From assembly GCA_014529385.2 (NCBI GenBank), contig CM043971.1, forward strand, positions 95,209,840 through 95,273,839: DNA of 64,000 bases. Reading direction: 5' to 3'. The translations under genes were made by a program, and so were the position numbers. The DNA comes from Adiantum capillus-veneris (taxonomy: Eukaryota > Streptophyta > Polypodiopsida > Polypodiales > Pteridaceae). Under the pieces are notes generated by a model. It saw only the letters and a list, made by a program, of their open reading frames with translations, did not search any database and was not told the origin of the DNA. Positions 43,536-55,191 of the stretch are shown one piece after another (position 1 is the stretch's first letter; each line of letters opens with the position of its first letter).

Positions 43536-43671
43536 AAACTTAATATTGAATGAATAGAGTAGACAATGACGCAAAGACCATTAAATACAATGACGTAATG
43601 ACTAAACTTAATATTGAATGAATAGAGTAGACAATGACGCAAAGACCATTAAATACAATGACATAATGATG
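43536..43671. repeat. 68-bp tandem duplication upstream of tnpA exon
   Basis: Two copies (43536-43603, 43604-43671) starting AAACTTAATATTGAATG, nearly identical. Confidence 0.85.
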
Positions 43672-43850
43672 CATATAAATACAATGACGCAATGAATTGA
43701 GTGATAGAAGAGGCAAGTCGAAAACTCATAATTTTCAATCAAAAGATGTGAGCGCGAGTAGAAAAGAGCGTTGTACACCATGGAAGGTACTTAGAGAGCC
43801 AGAGCTTTTACAACACGGAGCAAAATTGTTCAAATACAATATTTGTGGCT

Positions 43851-46800
43851 TTAAGAGATCTCTCTCTCATCCTCGCATAACTCAGAATAACTTCCTATAT
43901 CTATATAGAGCTCTCCGTTTAAACACATATCCTCTGTTTCATTTTGTAGCTCCTCTGCATGCACCCCATATAGAGTAGTAGCATCTTGATGCTCGTCTGG
44001 CACCACCGCAGCGGCTTCTGATTGAGCATCTTCTCTGATCTCCTCCATTGATGCCGTTGTGATTGGCACATGGTAGCCTTCAACGTCCTTGCACTACGAG
44101 GGGCTACCTCTATGATGTACCACCAGTTTGATGTAGACTTTGTAGGATGAAATATTACCTGCCAGAGCCACATAACTTACATGAGAGCTTTCAAGCACAT
44201 AACTTGTAAAAGGGGGATGTTAACTATTTACATACTTACTTGTTCATAATGCTCGGGTAGTACGAAAGTGTCTCTTAGGTCAGTCCATTTCTTAGTAGAA
44301 TCCACCTCAAGAAAACCAGACTCTCCTCTACGCACAGTAGCGTTGCGACCCTCCATGATTATCTTGAACCATTGCACGTCGAACAAGTCGACAAAAAATC
44401 CTCTGTAATCGATCCTCAAAATCTCTTGCAGCATGCCGAAGTAAGTGAGTTCCGCCACCACAGGATCTGCATCAGAGGAACGTCGTCGACTAGACTGTTC
44501 AAATTTTGCCATGATTCCACAATCTTGAGTAAAACGCTTTTTGTCGATTCGTTCCACCCTAAAATGTCGACCTTTACACCATGCTGCTGTGTAAGACTTA
44601 TACTACAACGAACAAAGATTATGAGTGGCCGTTCAAACGTTTAGAAATAAAGTCACTAGCTAGTTGTACATTGCAAACTTACCTTGGTCGCGCAACCCCG
44701 AGAGTACTCCCACTCTTCCTCAGTCACTTCGTCACCGCATTGTTGTGCGCTTTTCAATTGGTTGTGCAACCATCTTAAGCTCATGAAGGTTGGTAGGCTC
44801 TCCAGAACCGTCGGATAGTGCATCGGTGGTCGTCTTCCCCGTCTCCACTCGATTCGTGCCCTTTGTCGCTCTTGCTTTGCATCCTCATATTGTGAAATCC
44901 ACTTTTGCATCACTGGATTGTGAAGCATGCAAAATCGGTTGATTTTAGCCTCTAGATCTTCCGTCATCTTCTTCTCAACACCGAGATTGCACATGACAAT
45001 CCCAGATATGCGCTCATCATCTATGGTTCGCCATAGCATGTCCTGGGCTTTATCAAATCCGTCTAGCCACTCTCGAATGTACACTAGGGACTCTGATACC
45101 AACCAACCTTCTTCCATGCTACCCTCCGGACGTGCCTTTTGACGCACATATCCCTTAAGCATTTTCATGAAACGTTCTAAGAAGAACATCCATCTGGAAT
45201 GAACTGTGCCAGCTATTTCCACCTCATCAACTATGTGAACAAGAAGATGCACCTGAATGGTTAGCATGGTAGTAGGAAAATGTTTCTCAAACATGCACAC
45301 AAGCTCCGCAGCATTTAGTTTGGCGAATGGTATGGAGTCTACGTTGATCTCCTTTTGTGAGATCCATTGCACCAGCTTTGCAAGTTTGTAGATTGTGTTA
45401 CGGATGTCGAGAGACAAACATCCCTCAATGGCAACCGGTAAAATAAACTGTAAAGTATGTGCAGCAATGATATTAAAGTCCACATTTTATGCAATGATAT
45501 TAAAGTCCACTATGATCCATCAGACGCTGTTTGCGGCCAATATTGCTCCATACGATCCACATTTCTAAGGTCAACTCTGGCTCCCAAAGTATCTTTCTTG
45601 TCGGTCAGATGGTCCCATAGTAGATTACCCACATTCTTGAATATGTGCATTGGATCGAGCAAGTGATTGATCATGAGTCGGGGCCAGTAACTCGTACCAT
45701 AGAGATAGTCTCTTCATCCTTGGAGGCAATCTGTCATCGCACATCTCCTTCTGCTCTAACCATGCTTGTGCAGACATCCTTGGTGGCTCTCTTCCCAAAA
45801 AGCCATCGCGTAACACATGATTCTCTGGAAGATACACTTGATGACCTTCGAGGATTTTCTTCTTCAGTGAGGGCGCCCTACGTGCATTCAGTCTAGGCCC
45901 ACATGTGACACATGCTCTGTATCCGCTTGTTTGAAGCCCTGCATGTATACACATGATAATAGATCAACTATGGGAAAAAACAAGATTTACAGTGTCTGAG
46001 TGAGGAGTGTCAATAGATCACCTGAGCATTCTGTTAGCGCGGGATAGTCATGCATGGTCCACATTAGAATGCCTCTGATCAAAGCATTCCGTCGTCCTGT
46101 GTGTCGGCTCATATCCACCACCTCTATGCCAATCCACAATTGTTGTAGCTCTTCCAATAGTGGACGAAGATACACATCCATATTCTCCACTTTATATCGC
46201 CCTAGCACAATCAAGCTTAGCCATAGGTGCCCCTTCTTCATAGTCAACCACGGGGGAATGTTGTAGTTGACGATGACAACGGGCCATACACTGTAAGATG
46301 TTGATCTTTGACCAAATGGATTTACGCCATCCATAGCCAAGCCTAAGCGCAAATTTCGAGCTTCCTTGGCAAAATCTGACCATGTTCCATCTATATGTTT
46401 CCAGGCTGCGCAATCTGCAGGAATTCGTAGCACACCATCCGAAGATTTATTCTCCCCATGCCATGATGCTAGGGCGGCCATGGACGTACATTCGAAGAAA
46501 TGCTTGATGCGAGGAAGCAGAGGAAAATATCGCAAAACCTTTTGTGGAATTTTTGTCCCGTGGAGATCTACTCGATATCTTTCGGAATCACATTTTGGAC
46601 ACTTCTCCATGTCTATGTATTCCCCTCTGAAAAGAATGCAGTCATTAGGACAAGCGTGGATAGAATTGTAATCCATCCCCAAGTTTCGCAAAATCTTTCT
46701 TGCTTCATCTCGGGAATCTGGCATCACATTGTCAGCTGGTAGTATGTGCTCTTTAAGCAATCTACACAACATAAAAATACGATACAGTCATGTAAAAATC

Positions 46801-47390
46801 TATCAGATCATTATACATTTAGAGTTTTATTAAAGTAAACTAATTGTAATAGATCACCTGAAAAGTGCTGTGACGCTAGTGTCACTCCATCCAAACTTTG
46901 CCTGCATGTTGAGAAGAACCAGGAGTGCTTTCAATCTAGACATACGTGCTCCATTATACAATGGCGTATCGGCTTCACTTTTCATATCATCATAGATAAG
47001 CCTTTCTGAATCCATGATCGTCTCGATCATTTCATCAATCTCGGGCTCAAACATTGCCTCGTTGGGAATGTGCTCTGCATGATCATCCCCCGAGCTGTCA
47101 GAGGCTACATCTTGTGGCCTCACATATGCTGCTTGACCAAAGCGCCTGCGAACACGTCTATTGGGTTGCAAGATTGCTGCTTGTTGGCCAGCGTCAGAGT
47201 CCGACGAGTTATAATTGGCAACAACTCGATCTATAATAGATGGATCGAACTCGCCAAATTCACGAACGTGATGCAAAGAAACAAATCTTGTCCGTCGCAC
47301 AGCATGCTTGCATTGATTACAAGGACATAAGACCCTCGTTGAGAGATAGGTGTTTCGGTTGGACAGTCCCACATCCTCGTCACTACTCAT
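43851..47390 (-). pseudogene. tnp2-type transposase of the CACTA element
   Basis: Minus-strand exons by coding trace and splice signals. Exon 47390-46858: MSSDEDVGLSNRN, CPCNQCKHAV zinc-like Cys pairs, donor CAG|GTGATC. Exon 46760-46022: SIHACPNDCILFRGEYIDME, KCPKCDSERY, MDGVNPFG, the conserved tnp2 transposase core. Exon from 45938: GYRACVTCGPRL, LSLWYELLA, then MHIFKNVGNLLWDHLTD in a shifted frame near 45660. 45483-44656 matches the domain known as DUF4218 (HLLVHIVDEVEIAGTVHSRW); 44557-44228 resembles DUF4216 (YRGFFVDLFDVQWF). It catalyses cut-and-paste excision in intact relatives. A frameshift near 45660 and a TAA in the 45464-45510 duplication break this copy. Confidence 0.8.
45464..45510. 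repeat. 27-bp-period duplication in tnp2
   Basis: GCAATGATATTAAAGTCCAC occurs at 45464-45483 and 45491-45510. The period keeps the frame but the joint creates a TAA on the minus strand. Confidence 0.9.
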
Positions 47391-47452
47391 AATGAGGATA
47401 AAAATCTTATAACCTGGACAACAAATTTAATATTCTATTGGCATTCTTCGTC

Positions 47453-47455
<3 letters not shown>

Positions 47456-47546
<91 letters not shown>
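47456..47546. repeat. (CT)n microsatellite
   Basis: About 90 bp of CT upstream of the tnp2 start. Confidence 0.95.
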
Positions 47547-47548
<2 letters not shown>

Positions 47549-47976
47549 ACCTCACATTCTCTAGTCATGTCCAATCCCCGCACACCTCGGTCTAGATGTG
47601 CACGGAGATCAGAACCACCGGGTTATAATCTCGTCTTTATTGGTCAATACCTATATTTGTGGGTACAAGAAATCTACAGACCCACGTCTACATGATACTG
47701 CATGTAGTGGACAAAACCCCTTTGCCTCTTCTCTAGCTGTAGCACTTCACAGCATCTTAACATCTTTTCACAGTAGATCTTTTCATTGTTCGTCTAACTC
47801 TAAACCCTAAACCGTAAGTAATTTTTGCGTGGACTCAATCTAACGTAAATAAGCGTAAATCTAAATAAACGTAAATCTAACTAAAAATAAACCTAAATCT
47901 AATTTAACATAAATCTACATCTAGCCTAATCTTTAACGTCTTTTGGGATAGTTTCGACGTTAAAACTCTCTTCTTC

Positions 47977-48090
<114 letters not shown>

Positions 48091-48239
48091 ACCTAAATAA
48101 ACCTAAGTCTAATCTAATATAACATAAATCTAAATCTAACATAAATTATGTTATATTAAAAACAAAGAACTAAACTAACAGGGATTATAAGAACCTTAAA
48201 ACTGATTTAACACATAATTTTTCACATAACTCAGCAAGA

Positions 48240-48585
48240 GTTGGCATTCTCATCACTAAAGATGTGAGAGTTAACTTCCGGCGGTGACGCTGCCTCATCT
48301 CCATCCACATCTGACGACAGCAATTGGCCCTTTAGACCGTTCTTGCTCTTATTACTAACTTTGAAGTTGTTGTTGAATGACTAGAGGTTGTCTAGATGGT
48401 CATTGTGTCGGGGATGTAGTGACTCTTGCCGCCCTGAAGATCCACCTTCTTCCCTATCTTCTGAAGACATTTTACCAGTACTTTTGGATCGACGGAGCCC
48501 ACCATGAGTGAAGGCAGCAATACCCTATATTCCATTGAGGGCTTTCTTCACCCACTTCATGCAGGCATCGCAGTCTATGGAGACC
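48240..48585 (-). pseudogene. Probable captured fragment of an HMA-domain (HIPP-like) host gene
   Basis: The minus strand, directly after a splice-acceptor-like TTTAG, reads VSIDCDACMKWVKKALNGI followed by a stop. This has the heavy-metal-associated pattern: hydrophobic, C-x-x-C, V at +5 and L-x-x-I after it. In a neighbouring frame KCLQKIGKKVDLQGGK follows, similar to the second half of plant HMA domains, so at least one frameshift is present. The remainder (KVSNKSKNGLKG ... PPEVNSH) is acidic and unassigned. CACTA elements commonly carry host gene pieces; the family call is inference from the short motif. Confidence 0.5.
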
Positions 48586-48968
48586 TAAATCTAATCTAAT
48601 ATAACGTAAATCTAAATCTAGCGTAAATAAACATAAATCTAATTAAAAATAAACCTAAATCTAATCTAATTTAACTTAAATAAACCTAAATCTAATTTAA
48701 CGTAAGTCTACATCTAACCTAATCTTTAACGTCTTTTAGGATAGTTTCCTACGACGTTATAACTCTCTTCTTCTTTTGTGTGTGCGTGTGTGTGGATGTG
48801 TGTGCCAATAAAAAGAGATAAATGGTATAACCTTTCTATCACCCATGCCAAGTATGATAGATTGGTTATGCCATTTCCCTCTTGAATAATAGGTCTTGAG
48901 TTCAACTCCTCGTCGGCTAGATCTTTAGGTCTTTTAATTTTAATTAGTTTCCTACAACGTTAAATTAG

Positions 48969-49198
48969 TTTCTCTCTCTTTCTCTATCAATGTGTGTGCG
49001 TTTTTTTGTTTATGCATGTTTTCTCTCTCTTTTCCTCTCTCAATGTGTGCGTTTTTTGTTTATGCATGTTCTCTCTCTCTCTTTTCCTCTCTCAATGTGT
49101 GCGTTTTTTGTTTATGCATGCTCTCTCTCTCTTTTCCTCTCTCAATGTGTGTGTGCATTCTTTGTTTATGTATGTGTGTGTGCGTTTTTGTTTATGTT

Positions 49199-49200
<2 letters not shown>
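48969..49200. repeat. About 50-bp minisatellite
   Basis: Four to five imperfect copies of CTCTCTCAATGTGTGCG plus TTTTTTGTTTATGCATG, period 49-52 bp. Confidence 0.8.
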
Positions 49201-49202
<2 letters not shown>

Positions 49203-49272
<70 letters not shown>

Positions 49273-49279
49273 AACACTA

Positions 49280-49314
<35 letters not shown>

Positions 49315-49384
49315 GAGAGAGAAAGAGGGGAAGGGAACATGAGAGTGAGGAGAGTGAAGGAGCATACCTGGCTCTCCTTTCTCT

Positions 49385-49476
<92 letters not shown>

Positions 49477-49478
49477 AG

Positions 49479-49511
<33 letters not shown>
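49203..49511. repeat. Compound CT / GT / GA microsatellites
   Basis: CT 49203-49269, GT 49281-49298, GA 49299-49325, GT 49389-49475, GA 49483-49511. Open frames here are only dipeptide repeats. Confidence 0.95.
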
Positions 49512-49517
<6 letters not shown>

Positions 49518-49539
49518 CATTACCTGCTTCTTGCTTGAG

Positions 49540-49727
49540 GGCGCCGAAAAACTCAGATCTGAGATCTGAGTTTTTGGGCGCTCTCTGTTATTTTTTTAGC
49601 CCAGCCGGCGTCGCTATGAGCGTCGCAAATTTACAAGTAAATTTGCGACGCTCATAGCGACGCCGGGATATATTTTTTTTGAGCGTCGTTGTGTGAGCGT
49701 CGCTAATATGAATAGCCTCTTGTAGTG
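49540..49727. repeat. CACTA right terminus with long hairpins and subterminal motifs
   Basis: Perfect inverted repeat 49605-49634 / 49637-49666 (30-bp arms, 2-bp spacer) built of two GCGTCGC-type motifs per arm. A second hairpin lies at about 49541-49581 (GGCGC ... ACTCAGATCT / AGATCTGAGT ... GGGCGC). Further motifs at 49682-49704 precede the TIR. Confidence 0.9.
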
Positions 49728-50880
49728 CAAGATTCTGTTATTCGAGTAGATCTTGTAATTGGTCGAGCACATCCTCTAGGAAACAGGTTCATAATTGACC
49801 ATAGATCTGACACCACAGTTCACTCGGCCCCATTGGAGTATTGTTACACGTGTAAAGCAGACACTGATGTTGGGGAAGATTCTCCTTATATGGATGTACT
49901 ACCTGGGATGACTAAGTCAGACAATGTGGATTGGGTCCACCTAGCAGCAACCATAGACACTTGGGGAAACAGGGAGACGACCTGGGTAACACTTGAGGGG
50001 GATGAAATGCCACCACTTGTACCCTTAAATATGCTAGAAGCAATGCATATAGCTTCTAATAACCTACAAGATGAAGGTTTGACTGGCATTGGAACCAGTA
50101 GCGCCTCACAAGACTATAGTCCACAGGATTTGGGGTCAGAATCATCAATTGAAATTGACTCTGAGGATGAAGAATTTGAGTTAAATCTTAATGCAAATGT
50201 GAGGAAAAACTATTCAGGGCCCAGTGGTACCCTAGATGACAATCTATCCAAGGGATCAGAAGACACACGTAGTGATTCATCTAGTGACTCTTCACTAGAG
50301 ATTGGCTGTGATCGAAAATTATACAAGAAGAGTAAGAGATATAAGAGGCAACGATATCAAGCAAATGTGCATGCTAGAATAAATGAAAAGAAGTCTACCG
50401 CAGAATGGCTTAATTATATAGGGGCATGTGATGCTCATCGAAAGTTGGTAGATAACTGGGGTGAATACCTTCAAAGTGTTATGTGGTGTAGTCCGCAACC
50501 CATTGACATCGCACAACTAGAGGCTATAGAGAAGTCAAAGTTGAGCCGTACCGTAAGGAGACGAAAAAATCAAGAGTTAGCTCAACAACAAAAGGAATCA
50601 GAAGTGAAATCACAATCCACAGAACAACAGGACCCCACAGACTTACACCCTGCACCTGAACATTTCAAATCCTATACCACAGAGGAACGTAAGGTTCTGT
50701 ATACAAAGGCCCAAAGAAAACCTATCGATGGGAGCAATGGAGTCTATGATGGTCCAGCGATAGTTAAGAAAATAGAGTTAGCAGAACCAGGAGAAGAGTC
50801 CAAACCTGTTTTCATTGCCCAAGATCTGACAAAGATTGAGGAGTGTGTACTTAAAGAACTTCTCAAGGAATCCGGGATGT
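49728..50880 (+). pseudogene. E3 protease-RT linker, acidic then Lys-rich
   Basis: Open from the CACTA junction to 50906. It begins DSVIRVDLVIGRAHPLGNRF, continuing the protease region, then has an acidic Ser-rich block (SESSIEIDSEDEEFELN), a basic block (KLYKKSKRYKRQRY) and a charged Gln-rich stretch. DLTKIEECVLKELLKE at the end is the usual lead-in to Ty3 RT. A frameshift near 50880-50900 separates it from RT. No known domain in the middle. Confidence 0.6.
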
Positions 50881-51653
50881 ATTCGCATGGACATATCATG
50901 ATATGAAAGGTGTTCCACCTTTCGTGGTGCAGCACACAATCCCCATGAATAGCATGGCTAAACCAGTTCAGCAACGACCCTACCCAATGAATCCTAAATA
51001 TGCAAAGATCGTTCAAGAAGAGATTGAAAAGCTTGTGGAATGCGGATTCATATACCTTATTGAGCACTCAGAATGGGTGTCACCAATAGTGATTTTGCCA
51101 AAAAAGAATGGGAAACTCAGAGTGTGCGTAGATCTCAAGAAGGTCAATGCCGCCACTAGGAGGGACCATTACCCCTTGCCATATTCAGAACATGTTCTTG
51201 AAAGAGTTGCAGGGAAGGAAGCTTATAGCTTTTAATATGGGTACTCTGGCTACAATCAAATCACAATTGCGTTAATGAACCAAGCTAAAATAGCCTTTAT
51301 AACCGAATTTGGAGTGTTTGCATTTCGTGTTATGGCTTTAGACCTAACCAATGCCCCTACTACCTTTCAAAGATTAATAAACACTGCTTTTAGAGAATAT
51401 TTGAGGGAGTTTTGCGAAGCTTTCTTAGATGACCTTTGTGTTTATTCCTGTTGGAAATAACATCTATCATGCTTACAAAAAGTGTTTGAGAAGTGCAGAT
51501 TGTATCGCATCTCCTTAAATCCTTTCAAATGCCAATTTTGGGTTAAACATGGAGTCATTTTAGAGCATATAGTGTCCAAAAATGGGATTTCCACAGATGA
51601 GAGCAAAATTATAGCCATCGCTGAATTGCCACCACCTACAAACTATAAGGGAG
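50881..51653 (+). pseudogene. E3 reverse transcriptase, first part
   Basis: HTIPMNSMAKPVQQRPYPMN, EWVSPIVILPKKNGKLRVCV, HYPLPYSEHVLERVAGKEAY, then a TAA at 51233-51235; YGYSGYNQITIA, LTNAPTTFQRLI, and the catalytic FLDDLCVYS with its Asp pair at 51428-51433. It continues through FEKCRLYRISLNPFKCQFWV to the copia insertion at 51654. It resembles Athila-type RT. Apart from the TAA, a lost MPFG (MALD here) and a stop near 51459, it is well preserved. Confidence 0.85.
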
Positions 51654-51825
51654 TGTTGCGGTATAAAGCCCAATGTGGTTGCCCAGGTAAGTGGGCGGGC
51701 CGCCAGGTATGTACCTAATAAGAACTCACTATGCTCTACACATTATAGTAGAGCGAGTTCACCATATCGCCGTGCTCTTCTTCTCAAACTCTCTCTCGTG
51801 TTGCACTTCCGCTCGTATTCCTTCA
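51654..51825 (+). repeat. C2 5' LTR
   Basis: 172 bp, TGTTGCGGTA...TCCTTCA. Lacks 20 bp present in the 3' copy. Confidence 0.93.
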
Positions 51826-51827
51826 AC

Positions 51828-51840
51828 TGGTATCAGAGCT
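51828..51840 (+). promoter_or_regulatory. C2 primer-binding site (initiator Met tRNA)
   Basis: TGGTATCAGAGCT two bases after the LTR. Confidence 0.9.
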
Positions 51841-52884
51841 CAGATCGAGGCTTGGGGCAGCATTTGCAGGTAGCCAGAGTCACCTGCTCAGATTGGAGTG
51901 AGATTCGACAGGCGAAGACACGGCTCAGAATTTCATTCTAAGGTCATTTCGGCCACCGTTCGGCTTCAACAAAGTTCTACGCAGGCCATTTTCGACTACG
52001 TGGTCTTGGCGGGTGCAGATCCGACTCTGCAAATTTGGGATTTCGGCCTATGACTGCAAGCGCTAAGGATATCTGCACTTCCAGAGTGCTGATTTGTGGC
52101 TGTCTATACAACGAAGGAAGGCTCACAGTTCTTGGAGGCGTGTCACATACGACACGGGCGCATCTACACACAGACTATAGGCGACATCCACTAGTTCATC
52201 AGGTAGCTTGTGTTTGCTGCTTGATATTCCAGATTTCATCCTGGAATTGTAGGTACTTCCACATGGGATGTATTGTCAGAGATGATGTATGTCTGTTGAG
52301 GGTTTGCTGGCTGTGAGTCACGCAGCAAACAACCGCCGCAACGGTTACAGCATATAGTGGGAAATTTGTGGATGTATGACTTTGTGGGAAGTCTATGTAC
52401 TGTCAGATTTACTGCAGCCTTTGTTGAGGGTCGAGTGAGGTTTTATTGAGCTGGGGGATTCTCGAATGTTGAGATCCTTTCGGTGATACAGGTCTTGGAG
52501 CGATCCCTCGAGCACCCTTAGATAGGCAGCTAGGATGTATTGACTATGAGTTAGACAGTTGGGATTGCATTTTTGCTTTATTGCCGTTGAGGCATTGTCG
52601 CAGTCTATGCTTACAGGACAGTGACAGGACAGTGACAGTCAGTACAGGTGCAGGGCAGGTTTACCCGCAGCTTACAGTGTTAGAGAGACAGTGTTTTTGA
52701 TTTGTTTTTGGTCTGTTTTTTGAGTACACCAGAGCCATTTTACAAAGGAGACTCTACCGAAATTTCTGCAAAATCTGAAGCTTTCTTGGTTCATTTGACA
52801 GGTTGATATTGGTTCAGAGGTCAGTTTACAGGGAAAACTCTGCCGAATGTTTCCCAGGAAAGTAAACTACTGTGAAGCGTAGCT

Positions 52885-54582
52885 ATGGCTGGATCACAGG
52901 ACACTACTCTTTACAATATCAAGAAGCTGGATGGAACCAATTTCCCATTGTGGAAGAAGCAGATTTGGCACGTGTTGGTACAAAAGAAGCAGATAAAACC
53001 TATAAAGCTCAAGGGGATAAAACCAGAAGATATGGACGAAGATGAATGGAGCGAAATGGATGAATTAGCACTTTCTACCATTATGCTGACTTTGGCAGAA
53101 AGTTTTTACTTCAATGTAGCAGACGAGATGTTAGCTTATGAAGCATGGACAAAGCTGAGTGATCTTTATGAGAAGCAGAGTGAAGCTTCACAGGTATACT
53201 GGCTTAAGAAGCTTGTTGACTTGAAGATGAAAGAAGGGACACCTATGTCCAATCATCTGAATGAATTTAACACTATCTACAGTTAGTTGTCAGCTCAAGG
53301 TGTCAAGTTTGATGAACCTGTTAGAGCTATGTTCCTATTGATCACATTGCCGGAAAGTTGGGACACTTTTCGCACAGCTTTGAGTAATTATGCACCTCCA
53401 GATGGTTTGACCATAGCAGGTGTAGAAGGCAGTCTGCTTACTGAAGAAACCAACAGAAAGACAATGGACAAAGGCAAAGGAACAGCCTTGTTTGTCAGGG
53501 GAAGGACCAAATACAAGGACAAGGGTGTAAAGAGGAATCAGTCTCGTAGCAAGTCCCGTAATGCTAAAGGCAAGAGTGGCATAGAATGCTACCATTGTGG
53601 CAAGAAGGGTCACATGAAAAGAGACTGCAGAGAATGGAAAGCAGAAAAAGGCAAAGAGAAAGCTGAAGACCATGGTGAGAAGAACAAGTCCTCAGTGAAG
53701 ATTCAAGAAATAAATGTGACAAACACTGTTGCAGAGGATGACAGTCTAGTGTCAGGAGACATCTACTTCTTGAAGAATACAATGGAGTCAGCTCTTCTTA
53801 CAGCATCTGATGGACATGCAGTGAGTGACTGGATTATAGATTCAGGGGCATCACTTCATGTGTCTCCAAACAAGGAGTGGTTTACCTCTTATGTGACCAC
53901 TAAAGATCATGTTCGGCTAGGCAATGTGCAGACATGTGAGATCTTAGGTGTTGGAGATGTTCAATTGAAGTTTCAGAATGGCTCTTCTTTCACGCTGAAG
54001 AATGTGAGACATGTTCCCGCAATTACAAAGAGCTTGATCAGCACAGGTTTACTTGATGATGATGGCTACGTCACCACTTTTGGACAGAACATGTGGAAGA
54101 TATCCAAGGGTTCTATGACAGTAGCACATGGAGTAAAGTCTGGAGGACTTTACATTATTTATGTATCAAATGTCTCTAAAAATGTAATCAATGTAACCGA
54201 GCAGCTGAACATTTCTTTGTGGCATAGCCGGTTAGGACATATGTCCAAGAAGGGAATGGAAATCTTGTCTCGTTCTGGTTTTTTGCTTGGCTTTTCATTT
54301 AATGACTTTGAATTATGTGAACATTGTCTGTATGGTAAGCAAACACAACAACCACATAAGCATAGAAGTAGTAGAAGAGATACACAGTTGGCACTTGTTC
54401 ATAGTGATTTGTGTGGACCTATGCCTAACCTATCTCTAGGGGGAGCTTCTTACTTTATGACATTTATAGATGATTACTCGAGGAAAGTATGGGTTTACTT
54501 TCTCAAGCACAAGGATGAAGCGTTTACTATTTTTCAAAACGTTTGTGACACTTGTGAAGAATCAGAGTGGAAAGAAGCTTAA
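52885..54582 (+). pseudogene. C2 gag, protease and start of integrase
   Basis: ATG 52885 (MAGSQDTTLYNIKKLDGTNF). Copia Gag with the WKKQIWHVL and AYEAWTKLSDLYE motifs. TAG at 53284-53286, then the same frame continues. Zinc knuckle CYHCGKKGHMKRDC at about 53587-53628; protease WIIDSGASLH with the Asp at 53839-53841; integrase finger LWHSRLGHMSKKG and CEHCLYGKQ; the first catalytic Asp in VHSDLCGPM. A frameshift near 54550 ends the frame. Confidence 0.88.
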
Positions 54583-54955
54583 ATGCTTACGAGCTGACAA
54601 TGGTGGAGAGTATGTTTCAAAGGCCTTTCAGGACTTTTGTGAGTCAAAAGGTATAAAACGTGAACTTACTGCTCCTTACAATCCTCCTCAAAATGGTGTT
54701 GCTGAGAGGATGAATAGGACCATACACGAGAAGGTCAGAAGTATGTTGTCTAATGCACAGCTATCAAATGGGTTTTGGGTTGAAGCTGTATCGACAGCTG
54801 TTCATCTTATAAATAGATCTCCTGGCAAGGTTTTGCAGAAGGATTCAGTGGCAGAGATGGTATGGTCAGGCAAAATGCCCTCATACAAGCATTTCAGAGT
54901 CTTTGGCTGTGAGGCATATACTCATGTTCCAAAGGAATTTAGGAACAAACTTTAG
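54550..54955 (+). pseudogene. C2 integrase core, second part
   Basis: The frame from 54470 shows LRADNGGEYVSKAFQDFC (second Asp), PYNPPQNGVAERMNRTI (Glu), and FRVFGCEAYTHVPKE. It ends at TAG 54953-54955 before the linker to RT. Confidence 0.85.
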
Positions 54956-55191
54956 CCAAAGAGTAGAAAGTGAATCTTTCTAGGCTATGGTAATTCTGGT
55001 GAGATGGGGTACAGACTTTGGGATCCCGAATCCAGAAAGGTTGTCCGCAGCAATGATGTTCACTTTAATGAACCAAATATCATTCTAAACCAGAGAGGGT
55101 TGAGGAGATTAGAATAGTTGTCTTCCAATAAGATGGACCTGCACGTGCAAGACAAAATGTCAGGGCTCAAGAGGAGCAAGGACAGGATAGA

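Noticed and set aside
47801-47815. Possible interstitial telomere repeat (TAAACCCTAAACC)
   Set aside because: Only two units; no array and no conservation around it.
48992-49569. Long open frames over CT/GT repeats (also 1497-1734, 47438-47695, 33674-34039)
   Set aside because: They encode only dipeptide-like Ser-Leu, Val-Cys, His-Thr or Arg-Glu runs produced by microsatellites.
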